Below, piece after piece: positions 45,925 through 54,207 of a DNA stretch of 64,000 nucleotides. The DNA lies in contig CAMCLD010000004.1 in the NCBI GenBank assembly GCA_945875635.1, forward strand, positions 1 through 64,000. The letters run 5' to 3'. The position numbers were made by a program, and so were the translations under genes. Below the pieces are notes generated by a model, which saw only the letters and a program-made list of their open reading frames with translations, searched no databases and had not been told where the DNA came from. Every line of letters starts with the position of its first letter. Positions within the stretch are counted from its first letter, which is position 1. Source of the DNA: an uncultured Prevotella sp. (lineage in GTDB: Bacteria > Bacteroidota > Bacteroidia > Bacteroidales > Bacteroidaceae).

Positions 45925-47439
45925 ATGCTCACAAAAATACAACTGCTGAAAATTTTACGCAACCATCTGAAATTGTCAGAAAAGCGAAGTGCGACATGGG
46001 AACAGAACAAGACGGCAAGATATTTTGTCTATATAGTATCAGCCATCTTTGTCATGTATATGGCTTTCATATCTGTCATGTTGTCTCTTATTGTAAACTC
46101 TTCTGATGACATAACAGGCTATGAGTTCATGTATGCCATAATGCCTTTTGTGTTAGTTGTCGATTTCCTGATTCGATTTGCATTTCAACAAACTCCTTCA
46201 CAGATGGCTAAGCCTTATAGTCTGCTGCCTGTTTCCATCTTTTCATGTATAGACTGTTTCTTGCTTAACACATTAACCAACACGTTCAATATTTTCTGGT
46301 TCTCGTTGTTCCTTCCTTTCTCTATTATGTCTGTCCTGTTCAGCGAGGGCTTCATCGTAACCATTGGTTTCCTGTTGGGGCTATATCTGTTGATTCTTCT
46401 AAACTCACTATGGTATCTCCTTGTCCGTTCACTGGTAAATGTGAGTATTCTATGGTGGATGCTGCCGGCAGTTGTCTATGCCCTTATTTTCATGCCCTGG
46501 TATATTGGAGACAATGCCGGCATTGAGACATTCTTGGAATCATATATGCATTTTGGCGAGGGATTCTCGTTTTTCAACATTCTATACTATCTTGGCATGA
46601 CTGCAGCCATGGCTGTGTTGCTGATGGTGAACAGAACTATCCAGCACCGATTGCTATGGACAGAACTCTCACGACAGAACGACACGACTGTAAAGCATGT
46701 GGCATCATTCAGTTTTATGGATAAACTTGGCGAGACAAGCGAGTATATGAAACTCGAGGTCAAGAGTATCATGAGGAACAAGAACGTGCGCAAGACATTC
46801 GTTTTCGGAACATGTATCATCATAATGTTCAGTCTGATTCTTTCATTCACCGATGTATATGACGGGCAAATCATGTCTAATTTCTGGTGCATATACTGTT
46901 TCGCCCTTTATGGAGCCATGATACTCGTTAAGATTATGTGCTACGAGGGAAATTACATAGAGTGTCTGATGGTTCACAAGGAAAATATTATACAACTGCT
47001 TCGTGCAAAATATTATATCTACTCCATCCTACTTGTCATGCCATTTCTGCTGATGCTTCCAACAGTATTTACAGGTAAGTGCACTCTGCTCATGTTGGTG
47101 GCTTATGCTTTGTTTACAGCTGGAGCCGAATACTGCATGTTCTTCCAAATGGCTGTGTTCAACAAACAGACAATACCTCTCAACACGAAGTTCATTGGCA
47201 AGGGTTCCATGGAGACGAACTATCTTCAAATAGTAGTGGAGCTCGGAATATTCATAGTGCCTGTGGCATTCATCTCGATAGTGACGCTCTTGCTCAGCGA
47301 GACAGTTGCACATATTATAATAATGAGTGTTGGGCTTGCCTTCATATTGTTGCATAAGATATGGATAAGAAATGTATATTCGAGAATGATGAAACGCCGT
47401 TACCAGAACATGGAAGGTTTCCGTTCTACGAGGGAATAG
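45925..47439 (+). CDS. DUF5687-like multipass membrane protein
   Basis: A 504-aa membrane protein with about 10-12 hydrophobic segments, resembling the DUF5687 family of Bacteroidetes as I know it. The N-terminal LRNHLKLSEKRSATWEQNKTARYFVYIVSAIFVMYMAF is characteristic. The middle has a cytoplasmic basic loop (VKSIMRNKNVRKTFVFG). Family members are usually found next to an ABC-transporter ATPase gene and so are suspected permeases; no such ATPase is adjacent here. It starts 56 bases after lolA and precedes mmdA by 184 bases. Its ATP-binding partner, if any, must be encoded elsewhere. Function is not established. Confidence 0.72.
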   Translation: MLTKIQLLKILRNHLKLSEKRSATWEQNKTARYFVYIVSAIFVMYMAFISVMLSLIVNSSDDITGYEFMYAIMPFVLVVDFLIRFAFQQTPSQMAKPYSLLPVSIFSCIDCFLLNTLTNTFNIFWFSLFLPFSIMSVLFSEGFIVTIGFLLGLYLLILLNSLWYLLVRSLVNVSILWWMLPAVVYALIFMPWYIGDNAGIETFLESYMHFGEGFSFFNILYYLGMTAAMAVLLMVNRTIQHRLLWTELSRQNDTTVKHVASFSFMDKLGETSEYMKLEVKSIMRNKNVRKTFVFGTCIIIMFSLILSFTDVYDGQIMSNFWCIYCFALYGAMILVKIMCYEGNYIECLMVHKENIIQLLRAKYYIYSILLVMPFLLMLPTVFTGKCTLLMLVAYALFTAGAEYCMFFQMAVFNKQTIPLNTKFIGKGSMETNYLQIVVELGIFIVPVAFISIVTLLLSETVAHIIIMSVGLAFILLHKIWIRNVYSRMMKRRYQNMEGFRSTRE

Positions 47440-47574
47440 TATCCTTTTCACTATACTTTCCCTCTGACAATGTTGATACTCATCGTCCATGCGTTGGGTT
47501 CAACTTTAAGTCACCTTATCATTAAATATATCTAAAATATGAAATGGGGATAATATTATTAAAATATTTTTTAG

Positions 47575-47582
47575 TAATTTTG
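47575..47582 (+). promoter_or_regulatory. -7 box for the mmdA operon
   Basis: TAATTTTG matches the TAnnTTTG consensus, 41 bases upstream of the mmdA start. Confidence 0.55.
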
Positions 47583-47623
47583 CAACGATTTGTGTGAAAC
47601 AACAAAATAGTATATAATTATTT

Positions 47624-49189
47624 ATGAGCAAACAAACAGAAAAAATCAAAGAGCTGATCGCTAAGCGCGAGCTGGCTCGCCTTGGAGGTGGTGAGAAAGC
47701 CATAGACAAACAGCATCAGCGAGGTAAATACACGGCACGTGAGCGTATTGACATGCTCGTCGACGAGGGTTCCTTCGAAGAGTATGACATGTTTAAACTG
47801 CACCGTTGCCATAATTTCGGAATGGATAAGAAACAATATCTTGGCGACGGAGTCGTTTGTGGAAGCGCAACCATCGATGGTCGTTTAGTATATGTTTCTG
47901 CACAGGATTTCACGGTTAATGGAGGTTCCTTGTCAGAGACTATGGCACAGAAGATATGCAAGGTTATGGATATGGCTGTGCAGAATGGTGCTCCAATGAT
48001 TTGCATGAACGATTCTGGAGGTGCCCGCATTCAGGAAGGAATATGCTCTCTTGCGGGATATGGAGAGATTTTCGAACGCAACATTTTAGCTTCGGGCGTT
48101 ATTCCTCAGATATCAGGAATCTTTGGACCATGCGCAGGAGGAGCTGTATATTCACCTGCTCTTACTGACTTTATCCTCATGATGGAGAACACATCATACA
48201 TGTTCCTCACCGGTCCGAAGGTTGTCAAGACTGTTACGGGTGAAGACATCGATGCAGAACACCTTGGAGGTGCATCGGTACATGCATCAAAGAGCGGTGT
48301 CACATCTTTCACTGCAAAGACAGAGGAAGAGGCCATGGAGATGATAAAGACCCTTCTTAGCTATATTCCTTCAAACAACATGGAAGAGGCTCCACGTGTT
48401 GAATGCAATGACCCTATTGACCGTAAAGAGGATATACTTAACGAGATTATACCCGATGATCCCAACAAGGCTTACGACATGTATAAGGTTATTACAGCAC
48501 TTACTGACAATGGGGAGTTTTTCGAGGTTCAACCTAAGTTTGCTAAAAACATCATAGTTGGTTTCGCTCGTTTCAATGGTCAGAGCGTAGGTATAGTAGC
48601 CAACCAACCTTCAGCATACGCTGGTGTGCTTGATACGAATGCGAGCCGAAAGGGTGCGCGTTTCGTCCGCTTCTGCGATGCTTTCAACATACCTATCGTG
48701 TCTCTCGTGGATGTACCTGGATTCCTTCCGGGAACAGGACAGGAATACAATGCAGTAATCCTTCACGGAGCCCAGTTGCTCTATGCATACGGTGAGGCAA
48801 CAGTGCCCAAGATTACTATCACGCTGCGCAAGAGCTACGGAGGAAGCCATATTGTAATGGGATGCAAGCAGTTGCGTGCAGACCTCAACTTCGCATGGCC
48901 TTCATCAGAAATCGCTGTCATGGGAGCAAGTGGAGCAGTGGCAGTACTGTGTGCACGTGAGGCAAAAGCCAAGAAAGATGCAGGTGAGGATGTAAAGGCT
49001 TTCCTTGCTGAGAAGGAAGAAGAATACTCAGACCTTTTCGCCAATCCATATCAGGCAGCACAGTATGGTTATATAGATGATGTTATAGAACCACGCAACA
49101 CTCGTTTCCGCATATGCCGTGGACTGGCACAGCTTGCAAGCAAGAAGCAGAGCCTGCCAGCTAAGAAGCACGGATGTATGCCAATGTAA
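47624..49189 (+). CDS. mmdA: methylmalonyl-/propionyl-CoA carboxyltransferase subunit
   Basis: The carboxyltransferase alpha subunit of a biotin-dependent methylmalonyl-CoA decarboxylase or propionyl-CoA carboxylase, central to propionate formation from succinate in this order. It is 521 aa with the two halves of the family. The N-terminal half has LARLGGGEKAIDKQHQRGKYTARERI and NDSGGARIQEG, with the acyl-CoA oxyanion hole glycines in GPCAGGAVYSPALTDFILM. The C-terminal half has VDVPGFLPGTGQEYNAVILHGAQLLYAYGEATVPKITI and RKSYGGSHIVMGCKQLRADLNFAWPSSEIAVMG. The small MmdD-like gene follows 43 bases on and a biotin carrier after that. Confidence 0.9.
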   Translation: MSKQTEKIKELIAKRELARLGGGEKAIDKQHQRGKYTARERIDMLVDEGSFEEYDMFKLHRCHNFGMDKKQYLGDGVVCGSATIDGRLVYVSAQDFTVNGGSLSETMAQKICKVMDMAVQNGAPMICMNDSGGARIQEGICSLAGYGEIFERNILASGVIPQISGIFGPCAGGAVYSPALTDFILMMENTSYMFLTGPKVVKTVTGEDIDAEHLGGASVHASKSGVTSFTAKTEEEAMEMIKTLLSYIPSNNMEEAPRVECNDPIDRKEDILNEIIPDDPNKAYDMYKVITALTDNGEFFEVQPKFAKNIIVGFARFNGQSVGIVANQPSAYAGVLDTNASRKGARFVRFCDAFNIPIVSLVDVPGFLPGTGQEYNAVILHGAQLLYAYGEATVPKITITLRKSYGGSHIVMGCKQLRADLNFAWPSSEIAVMGASGAVAVLCAREAKAKKDAGEDVKAFLAEKEEEYSDLFANPYQAAQYGYIDDVIEPRNTRFRICRGLAQLASKKQSLPAKKHGCMPM

Positions 49190-49232
49190 TATGCCCGTTC
49201 GATTATCAAGATTAGTTTTTAATTGATTGATT

Positions 49233-49391
49233 ATGGCAAATACAGACAAGAACATATATGCTGTCATTGCACTGGCGTTACATGAGTTCGCCGGCAACAA
49301 TGTACATGACAAGGAACCAGGCATTATTACCATTAAGCCAAAGGTTACTTTATGGAATGCCAAATTCCAAGTAATGACACCAAAACCATAA
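49233..49391 (+). CDS. small MmdD-like protein, 52 aa
   Basis: A short gene starting MANTDKNIYAVIALALHEFA and continuing with GNNVHDKEPGIITIKP, then VTLWNAKFQVMTPKP. The pattern A-x-IALALHEF-(x)n-H-x-x-E-x-G-IITI-(x)n-WN-x-K resembles the C-terminal segment of OadG/MmdD gamma- or delta-type subunits of sodium-pump decarboxylases, which link catalytic and biotin subunits to the membrane part. Here the membrane helix of those subunits is absent, so this is a soluble, tail-only version; this comparison is from memory. It lies 43 bases after mmdA and 6 bases before the biotin carrier gene, which supports a real, co-expressed gene. Confidence 0.75.
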   Translation: MANTDKNIYAVIALALHEFAGNNVHDKEPGIITIKPKVTLWNAKFQVMTPKP

Positions 49392-49397
49392 ATTAAG

Positions 49398-49826
49398 ATG
49401 AAAGAATATAAATATACAATAGACGGTAAGGAATATAAAGTAGAGATTGGCGACATAGTTGACAATGTTGCTGATGTAACCGTAAATGGTGAGGCTTTCA
49501 AAGTGGAGATGGAGCCTGAGGCCGAACCAGAGAAGAAAAAAGTAGTACTTGGCAATCCAACAGCTGAGAGTTCTGATGATTCTTCAGCTACTCCAACCGC
49601 TAATGTCAATACAGCCAATGCAGTGAAAGCTCCATTGCCGGGAGTCATCACATCCATTGAAGTGCAGGTAGGTCAGCAGGTTAACGCTGGTGACACAGTA
49701 GTGGTGTTAGAGGCTATGAAGATGGCAAACAACATTGAGGCTGAGAAGTCTGGTACAGTAACGGCAATCTGTGTAAAACAAGGTGAGAACGTCATGGAGG
49801 ACGCTCCACTTGTTGTGATAGAATAA
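49398..49826 (+). CDS. mmdC: biotin carboxyl carrier protein (MmdC-like)
   Basis: The biotin carrier of the carboxyltransferase complex, 142 aa. A folded N-terminal region (residues 1-50) leads to a Pro/Ala/Thr-rich hinge (about 55-75), then the biotinyl domain [40 protein letters not shown], with the biotin-accepting lysine in EAMKM (about residue 108). It follows the 52-aa gene by 6 bases and ends 38 bases before a strong hairpin terminator. In many relatives a membrane beta subunit (mmdB) is next; here the next gene is the convergent menA. Confidence 0.9.
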   Translation: MKEYKYTIDGKEYKVEIGDIVDNVADVTVNGEAFKVEMEPEAEPEKKKVVLGNPTAESSDDSSATPTANVNTANAVKAPLPGVITSIEVQVGQQVNAGDTVVVLEAMKMANNIEAEKSGTVTAICVKQGENVMEDAPLVVIE

Positions 49827-49864
49827 TAATGTACTAAAGTTTCAGAAGTAGTAAAAAGGAGTTT

Positions 49865-49922
49865 AAGGAAGATAGATGGAGGGGAAAGCTTTTCCCAAGC
49901 AATCATTCCATCTATCTTCCTT
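49865..49922. terminator. strong bidirectional terminator
   Basis: A 16-base stem AAGGAAGATAGATGGA (49865-49880) with TCCATCTATCTTCCTT (49907-49922) is followed on the plus side by TTACTTTTT. A smaller GGGAAA/TTTCCC hairpin (49882-49896) lies inside the loop. It separates mmdC from the convergent menA. Confidence 0.88.
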
Positions 49923-50062
49923 TTACTTTTTAAAATAACGTGAGTTCGACGAATTCAAGACAATGTTTATTGCAATGCTTTGCGTGAAAAGCAACATATT
50001 TTCATATATTTAAGCAAAGCTTTGAGCACTTCAAAAAAACTTTCACATATTGGGAATGAGAA

Positions 50063-50965
50063 CTAAGAAATGATAATTCCCACACAAACAAGCAATCCAT
50101 AAACGAGTATGTTCCTGGCTGTCATACCCAGCACCTTGTTCAACCCCCTACCCTTTCCTATTCTCACCATTTCCCTATAAGCATTATGGTGGAGGATAAT
50201 ATAAATGATGGGTAGTTCAAATGCCACATGGTTTCCATTGAGATAATAGACTATACCTATTGCACATGCTACATATCCAAGATAGAAATACAGCTTTTGA
50301 CTTCTATGGTGTCCAAGACGTACTGCAAGAGTTTTCTTTCCGGCATTCATGTCGTTTTCAATATCTCTGAAATTGTTGACTACGAGTAGTGTGTCAATCA
50401 CGATGCCACAGGCTATGGAAGCCGCAACTACTTGCAATGTCAATTCGTGGGTCTGTATATAATAAGTGCAGCACACAGGTACTATTCCGAAAAACAGCAG
50501 GACAAGGGCATCGCCCATGCCATGATAACTCAGGGAGGTTGTGTATAGGAAACAGAAGAGCACACAAGCCAGTCCAACAACAACCATCATCCATCCACCG
50601 TACATGATTAATGGCAAGCCTACAAGACATGCGACAAGCGTTGTGATGACAAGTGCCATCTTCATAGCCTTCGGCGTAATCCATCCTTTTGAACATGCCC
50701 TGTCCGGTCCAAGTCTTGTCTCATCATCATTGCCTTTCTTGAAATCAAAATAGTCGTTCACAAAATTAGCATCAATCTGCATCACAAAGGCGAATAATAC
50801 ACACAACAATGCAGGAAGTAAGTTGATTCTGCTAACACCAATGTCGTCCGTGGCAAGTGTCAATCCAATCATTACAGGGACAGCGGCTCCACTAAGCGTC
50901 TTGGGTCTGGCGGCGAGAAGCCATGCTTTCAGGCTATTGCGCCTTACATTCATTATTATTTCCAT
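50063..50965 (-). CDS. menA: 1,4-dihydroxy-2-naphthoate polyprenyltransferase
   Basis: Attaches the prenyl chain to dihydroxynaphthoate in menaquinone synthesis, in the inner membrane. The UbiA-family signature includes IDANFVNDYFDFKKGNDDETRLG (first aspartate-rich motif, residues about 65-87) and VVNNFRDIENDMNAGKKTLAVRLG (second motif, about 189-212). About eight or nine transmembrane helices cover the rest. The length of 300 aa is normal. The ATG at 50953 (MNVRRNSLKAW) is an alternative start, but 50965 is kept. A -7 box at 51029-51036 precedes it. Menaquinone is the expected quinone of an anaerobic Bacteroidales, fitting the nrdD and cytochrome-related genes nearby. Confidence 0.92.
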   Translation of the reverse strand: MEIIMNVRRNSLKAWLLAARPKTLSGAAVPVMIGLTLATDDIGVSRINLLPALLCVLFAFVMQIDANFVNDYFDFKKGNDDETRLGPDRACSKGWITPKAMKMALVITTLVACLVGLPLIMYGGWMMVVVGLACVLFCFLYTTSLSYHGMGDALVLLFFGIVPVCCTYYIQTHELTLQVVAASIACGIVIDTLLVVNNFRDIENDMNAGKKTLAVRLGHHRSQKLYFYLGYVACAIGIVYYLNGNHVAFELPIIYIILHHNAYREMVRIGKGRGLNKVLGMTARNILVYGLLVCVGIIIS

Positions 50966-51028
50966 TCTTTTAACAAGCAGGTATATATCTCTCAGCTGAA
51001 ATGCTAAACTATATATTGAATATCAATG

Positions 51029-51036
51029 CAAAGTTA
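51029..51036 (-). promoter_or_regulatory. -7 box for menA
   Basis: CAAAGTTA on the plus strand reads TAACTTTG on the minus strand, 64 bases upstream of the menA start. Confidence 0.5.
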
Positions 51037-51133
51037 AGAAAAAAGATAGTAAAGTAAGTGCGATATATAATGTGATTAATGTACATTAACAGTATTTTTG
51101 CTGAAATCTTCGTCTTGTTCAGAAAATAATATG

Positions 51134-51141
51134 TATATTTG
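51134..51141 (+). promoter_or_regulatory. -7 box for the HD-domain gene
   Basis: TATATTTG matches TAnnTTTG on the plus strand, 28 bases upstream of the start at 51169. Confidence 0.5.
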
Positions 51142-51168
51142 TATGGATGTTGAAGAAACATATTATAT

Positions 51169-51816
51169 ATGACAGACACAAGTTTAAGAATCAACCTCGA
51201 TATAATGGATTTCGTGGAAAAGCAAATTCTACCACGTTACGTAAATTTTGACAGGGCACACAACCTTAGTCATGTGACAAGCGTGATGAAACGCTCCATA
51301 GACCTTGCATCTAAGATTGGTGCAGATGTTAACATGGCATTGGTTATAGCAGCTTACCATGACACAGGTCTTGAGGGTCCGCGTGCAATACATCATATAA
51401 CCGGAGGCAAGATACTCATGGCTGACGTCAGGCTCAGGAAATGGTTCTCACCAGAGCAAATACGGATAATGAAAGAGGCGATAGAAGACCATCGTGCCTC
51501 TGCATCCCATTCTCCAAGGAGCATATATGGGAAGATTGTTGCGGAGGCAGACCGTGACTTGCAACCTGAGTCTGTATTTAGGCGCACGGTTGTTTTCGGC
51601 ATTGACAACTATCCGGACAAGAATCGCGAGGAACAGTGGAAAAGATTCCTCGAACATCTTGAAAACAAATACTCTACAAACGGATATATAAAATTGTGGA
51701 TCCAGAACTCTTCAAATGCCGAAGGACTGGCAGAAATCAGACGTATGATGGCTAACCGTGGGGAGTTGAGGAAGGTGTTTGACAGAATATACAATGATGT
51801 GACAATTACAGAATGA
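51169..51816 (+). CDS. HD-domain metal-dependent phosphohydrolase
   Basis: A 215-aa single HD-domain protein. The metal-binding residues of the family are seen as HNLSHVTSVMKRSIDLASKI (first histidine) and VIAAYHDTGLEG (the HD pair, residues about 62-67), with DHRASASHSPRSIYGKIVAEADRDL supplying later ligands. HD proteins act on nucleotides or nucleic acids, and this one has no second domain to guide a substrate call. It starts 28 bases after a -7 box and precedes the deaminase gene by 12 bases, so the pair is probably co-transcribed, suggesting a shared nucleotide-salvage role (inference). Confidence 0.8.
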   Translation: MTDTSLRINLDIMDFVEKQILPRYVNFDRAHNLSHVTSVMKRSIDLASKIGADVNMALVIAAYHDTGLEGPRAIHHITGGKILMADVRLRKWFSPEQIRIMKEAIEDHRASASHSPRSIYGKIVAEADRDLQPESVFRRTVVFGIDNYPDKNREEQWKRFLEHLENKYSTNGYIKLWIQNSSNAEGLAEIRRMMANRGELRKVFDRIYNDVTITE

Positions 51817-51828
51817 AAGGGACATACT

Positions 51829-52296
51829 ATGGAAAAAAGGGATTTGATGAGAAGGGCTATAGCTCTCTCTGAGGTGAGTGTCAAGAATGGTGGCGGTCCA
51901 TTTGGTGCTGTCATTGCGAGAAATGGAGAGATAATAGCCGAAGCCAGCAACAAGGTTACAATAGACTGCGATCCTACAGCCCATGCCGAGGTGTCAGCAA
52001 TACGACTTGCAAGCAAACGGCTTGATACTTTTGATTTGTCGGGATGCGAGATATACACCTCGTGTGAGCCTTGCCCCATGTGTCTTGGTGCTATATACTG
52101 GGCACATCTCGACAGAATATACTATGCCAACAACCGCTCTGACGCTGCTGCAATAGGTTTTGATGATGATTTCATTTACAAGGAGTTGGAACTGAAACTT
52201 GAGGACCGTAGCACTCCTATAATAAACATGATGCGTGAGGAGGCTATGAGAGCTTTCAGCATGTGGCAAGAGAAAGATGACAAGACTGAATATTAA
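51829..52296 (+). CDS. nucleoside/guanine deaminase-family protein
   Basis: A cytidine/deoxycytidylate deaminase-fold zinc enzyme of about 155 aa, closest in pattern to guanine deaminase or tRNA adenosine deaminase-like proteins. The zinc-binding motifs are HAEVSAIRLA (histidine and catalytic glutamate, residues about 53-62) and CEPCPMCLGAIYWAHLDRIYYAN (two cysteines). The NGGGPFGAVIARNG stretch, matching the family N-terminus, and GFDDDFIYKEL, seen in GuaD-type enzymes, support guanine deaminase. It follows the HD gene by 12 bases and overlaps the convergent small membrane protein gene by 4 bases. The substrate is likely guanine but not proven. Confidence 0.85.
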   Translation: MEKRDLMRRAIALSEVSVKNGGGPFGAVIARNGEIIAEASNKVTIDCDPTAHAEVSAIRLASKRLDTFDLSGCEIYTSCEPCPMCLGAIYWAHLDRIYYANNRSDAAAIGFDDDFIYKELELKLEDRSTPIINMMREEAMRAFSMWQEKDDKTEY

Positions 52297-52481
52297 ACAG
52301 TCTTGCCATTAGTAGTGATTATCAAGTCTATCATACCTGTCTTATAACCTACGTATGCCAATAGACCAAGAACTATCAACGTGATGACTAAGCGGATCAT
52401 GCATCCCGTTATCTTCTTTATTATGAATACGCCTGCTATTATAACTGCAATGGCGATAATGTAATACTCGAAATTCTCCAT
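52293..52481 (-). CDS. small two-helix membrane protein, 62 aa
   Basis: A 62-aa protein with two hydrophobic segments (IIAIAVIIAGVFIIKKITG and LVITLIVLGLLAYVGYK), joined by CMIR. It is convergent with the deaminase, overlapping its end by 4 bases, and ends a minus-strand pair with the pseudouridine synthase, whose stop lies 2 bases upstream of this start. Small proteins of this layout are common in Bacteroidetes with unknown roles. Codon choice and the tight spacing after the synthase gene support a real gene. Confidence 0.6.
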   Translation of the reverse strand: MENFEYYIIAIAVIIAGVFIIKKITGCMIRLVITLIVLGLLAYVGYKTGMIDLIITTNGKTV

Positions 52482-52483
52482 AT

Positions 52484-53377
52484 TTATTTGAATAATTGTC
52501 TGAATACCATTGGAATATTGGAACGGAATTCCATTCGCTCATGCGTTATGGGGTGATAGAAACACAGCACATAGGCATGTAGGCATAATCTGCCGGCAGG
52601 ATTATCACCATTGCCATATTTAACATCACCACATACAGGATGGCCTATGTCTGCCGAGTGAACGCGAATCTGATTCTTGCGTCCAGTCTCAAGACGGTAT
52701 TCCACAAGAGAGTGCTCCGTTGTCCTGTCAAGTGTGTGGAAATGTGTAACAGCATATTTGCCACCATTATCTACAGGCGATGAGTATGTGAAATAAGCCT
52801 TGTTGTCCTTTAGCCAGTTTGCGACGGTGCCTTCGTCATCCTCCATTTCTCCACTCACCACAGCTACATATCTTCTATCATAAACTATATCGTGCCATTC
52901 GTGCTCAAGAATCTGTTCCACGGAAAAATCCTTTGCGTATATCATCAGTCCGCTCGTATCACGGTCGAGTCTATGAACGACATGTGCGTTACATTTCTGG
53001 CGACTCTTGCGAAAATAATCATCAAGTACAGACTTGACATTAAGAGTGGAATGTCCGGCTGCCATGGAAAGGATGCCCACATTCTTTTCAACGACAACAA
53101 GATACTGGTCTTCATAGACTATCTTCACATAACGGCTCTTGAGCAACTGTCCCTTATCCTTGCTCTTGCTTATTCGCACTGTCATGCCAGGCTTCAGCAT
53201 AAAGTCGAATTGTGTGACAACTTTCTTGTCCACAGTGACTCCCCTGCCCTTCAGTATATCCTTTAGCTTGTTTCGGCTCTTTCCTATATTGCTTATCATC
53301 CATTCAAGCAAGGGTTGTTCCTGTGTCACCTTAAAATGGTCGTATTTAATTTCCTGATTCCTTATATTAGTTTTCAT
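52484..53377 (-). CDS. RluA-family pseudouridine synthase
   Basis: An RluA-family rRNA pseudouridine synthase, 297 aa. An N-terminal S4-like region (residues about 30-70, with IGKSRNKLKDILKGRGVTV and MLKPGMTVRI) is followed by the catalytic domain. The catalytic aspartate lies in HVVHRLDRDTSGLMIYAKD (about 132-150). The motif YRLETGRKNQIRVHSADIGHPVCGDVKYG completes the signature. The nucleotide target (RluA, RluC or RluD type) cannot be decided. It is transcribed away from ferritin across a 187-base gap with promoter-like boxes on both strands, and the small membrane protein gene follows it. Confidence 0.88.
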   Translation of the reverse strand: MKTNIRNQEIKYDHFKVTQEQPLLEWMISNIGKSRNKLKDILKGRGVTVDKKVVTQFDFMLKPGMTVRISKSKDKGQLLKSRYVKIVYEDQYLVVVEKNVGILSMAAGHSTLNVKSVLDDYFRKSRQKCNAHVVHRLDRDTSGLMIYAKDFSVEQILEHEWHDIVYDRRYVAVVSGEMEDDEGTVANWLKDNKAYFTYSSPVDNGGKYAVTHFHTLDRTTEHSLVEYRLETGRKNQIRVHSADIGHPVCGDVKYGNGDNPAGRLCLHAYVLCFYHPITHERMEFRSNIPMVFRQLFK

Positions 53378-53382
53378 GGGTG

Positions 53383-53390
53383 CAAAGATA
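53383..53390 (-). promoter_or_regulatory. -7 box for the pseudouridine synthase gene
   Basis: CAAAGATA on the plus strand reads TATCTTTG on the minus strand, immediately upstream (5 bases) of the start at 53377, implying a very short or leaderless transcript or a chance match. Confidence 0.35.
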
Positions 53391-53421
53391 ATATTTTTCT
53401 CTGGAAAAAATCATATCATCC

Positions 53422-53452
53422 TTTGTCATTTCACATTTTATACTTAACTTTG
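53422..53452 (+). promoter_or_regulatory. ferritin promoter
   Basis: A TTTG -33 box (53422-53425), a 19-base spacer and a TAACTTTG -7 box (53445-53452) form one of the best Bacteroidetes promoters in the window. The leader to the ferritin start is about 105 bases. Confidence 0.75.
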
Positions 53453-53564
53453 CAATGCTTACATGTTAATGGAAGAAAACAGAACAGTCATTCTGGGAAT
53501 TATGAAACCAGATGATTCTCTAACTATAATCGTATATAAATAAACATCTTAAATTCATAACATT

Positions 53565-54086
53565 ATGCTAAACAAGAAATTAGAAGACGCACTTAATGCA
53601 CAGATTAACGCTGAGATGTGGTCAGCTTATCTTTATCTGTCAATGGCTGCTTACTGCCATTCTGAAGGACATAGTGGAACAGCTAACTGGTATGAGATAC
53701 AATTCCAAGAGGAACAGGCTCATGCCAAGATACTGTACAACTATGTAGTATCACGTGGTGGAAGAGTTGTCTTGTCTCCTATTGAGGCAGTGCCAACGAC
53801 ATGGAATTCCATCCTTGACGTTTTCGAAAACACATTGGCACATGAGCAGAAAGTGACTGCTCTCATCAACGACCTTTACGCACTTGCATTACAGGAGAAT
53901 GATTTCGCCACACAGAGTATGCTCAAATGGTTTATCGACGAGCAGGTAGAGGAAGAGGAAAATGCACAGGAGATTATAGACAAGCTCCGTATGATTGGTG
54001 ACAATGGATATGGTAAATACATGCTTGACAAAGAACTTGAGGCAAGGGTATATACCACACCTTCACCACTTGCCAACAAGGAATAA
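53565..54086 (+). CDS. ftn: bacterial ferritin
   Basis: An iron-storage protein that oxidises Fe(II) and stores Fe(III) in a 24-subunit shell, also protecting against oxygen stress. The 173-aa sequence has the four-helix ferritin pattern. Ferroxidase-centre residues are visible in EMWSAYLYLSMAAYCHSEG and YEIQFQEEQAHAKILYNYV (residues about 17-67), then HEQKVTALINDLYALALQEND and WFIDEQVEEEENAQEII. A promoter with ideal spacing precedes it and a hairpin terminator follows. It is convergent with the LuxR-type gene at 54208-54837. Its presence near nrdD and the hemerythrin regulator fits an oxygen/iron-related neighbourhood. Confidence 0.94.
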   Translation: MLNKKLEDALNAQINAEMWSAYLYLSMAAYCHSEGHSGTANWYEIQFQEEQAHAKILYNYVVSRGGRVVLSPIEAVPTTWNSILDVFENTLAHEQKVTALINDLYALALQENDFATQSMLKWFIDEQVEEEENAQEIIDKLRMIGDNGYGKYMLDKELEARVYTTPSPLANKE

Positions 54087-54116
54087 GTCCTAATTATTTC
54101 TAAAGACATTAACAGT

Positions 54117-54163
54117 AAAACTTCCGGATGCATGAGGATTTATCCACATTTCCGGAAGTTTTT
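54117..54163 (+). terminator. ferritin terminator
   Basis: Arms AAAACTTCCGGA (54117-54128) and TCCGGAAGTTTTT (54151-54163) form a 12-base stem ending in a T run, 30 bases after the ferritin stop. Confidence 0.85.
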
Positions 54164-54207
54164 ATATAAAGCCCGTATAGCCATAATAATCAAGATATTT
54201 TCTTTTA

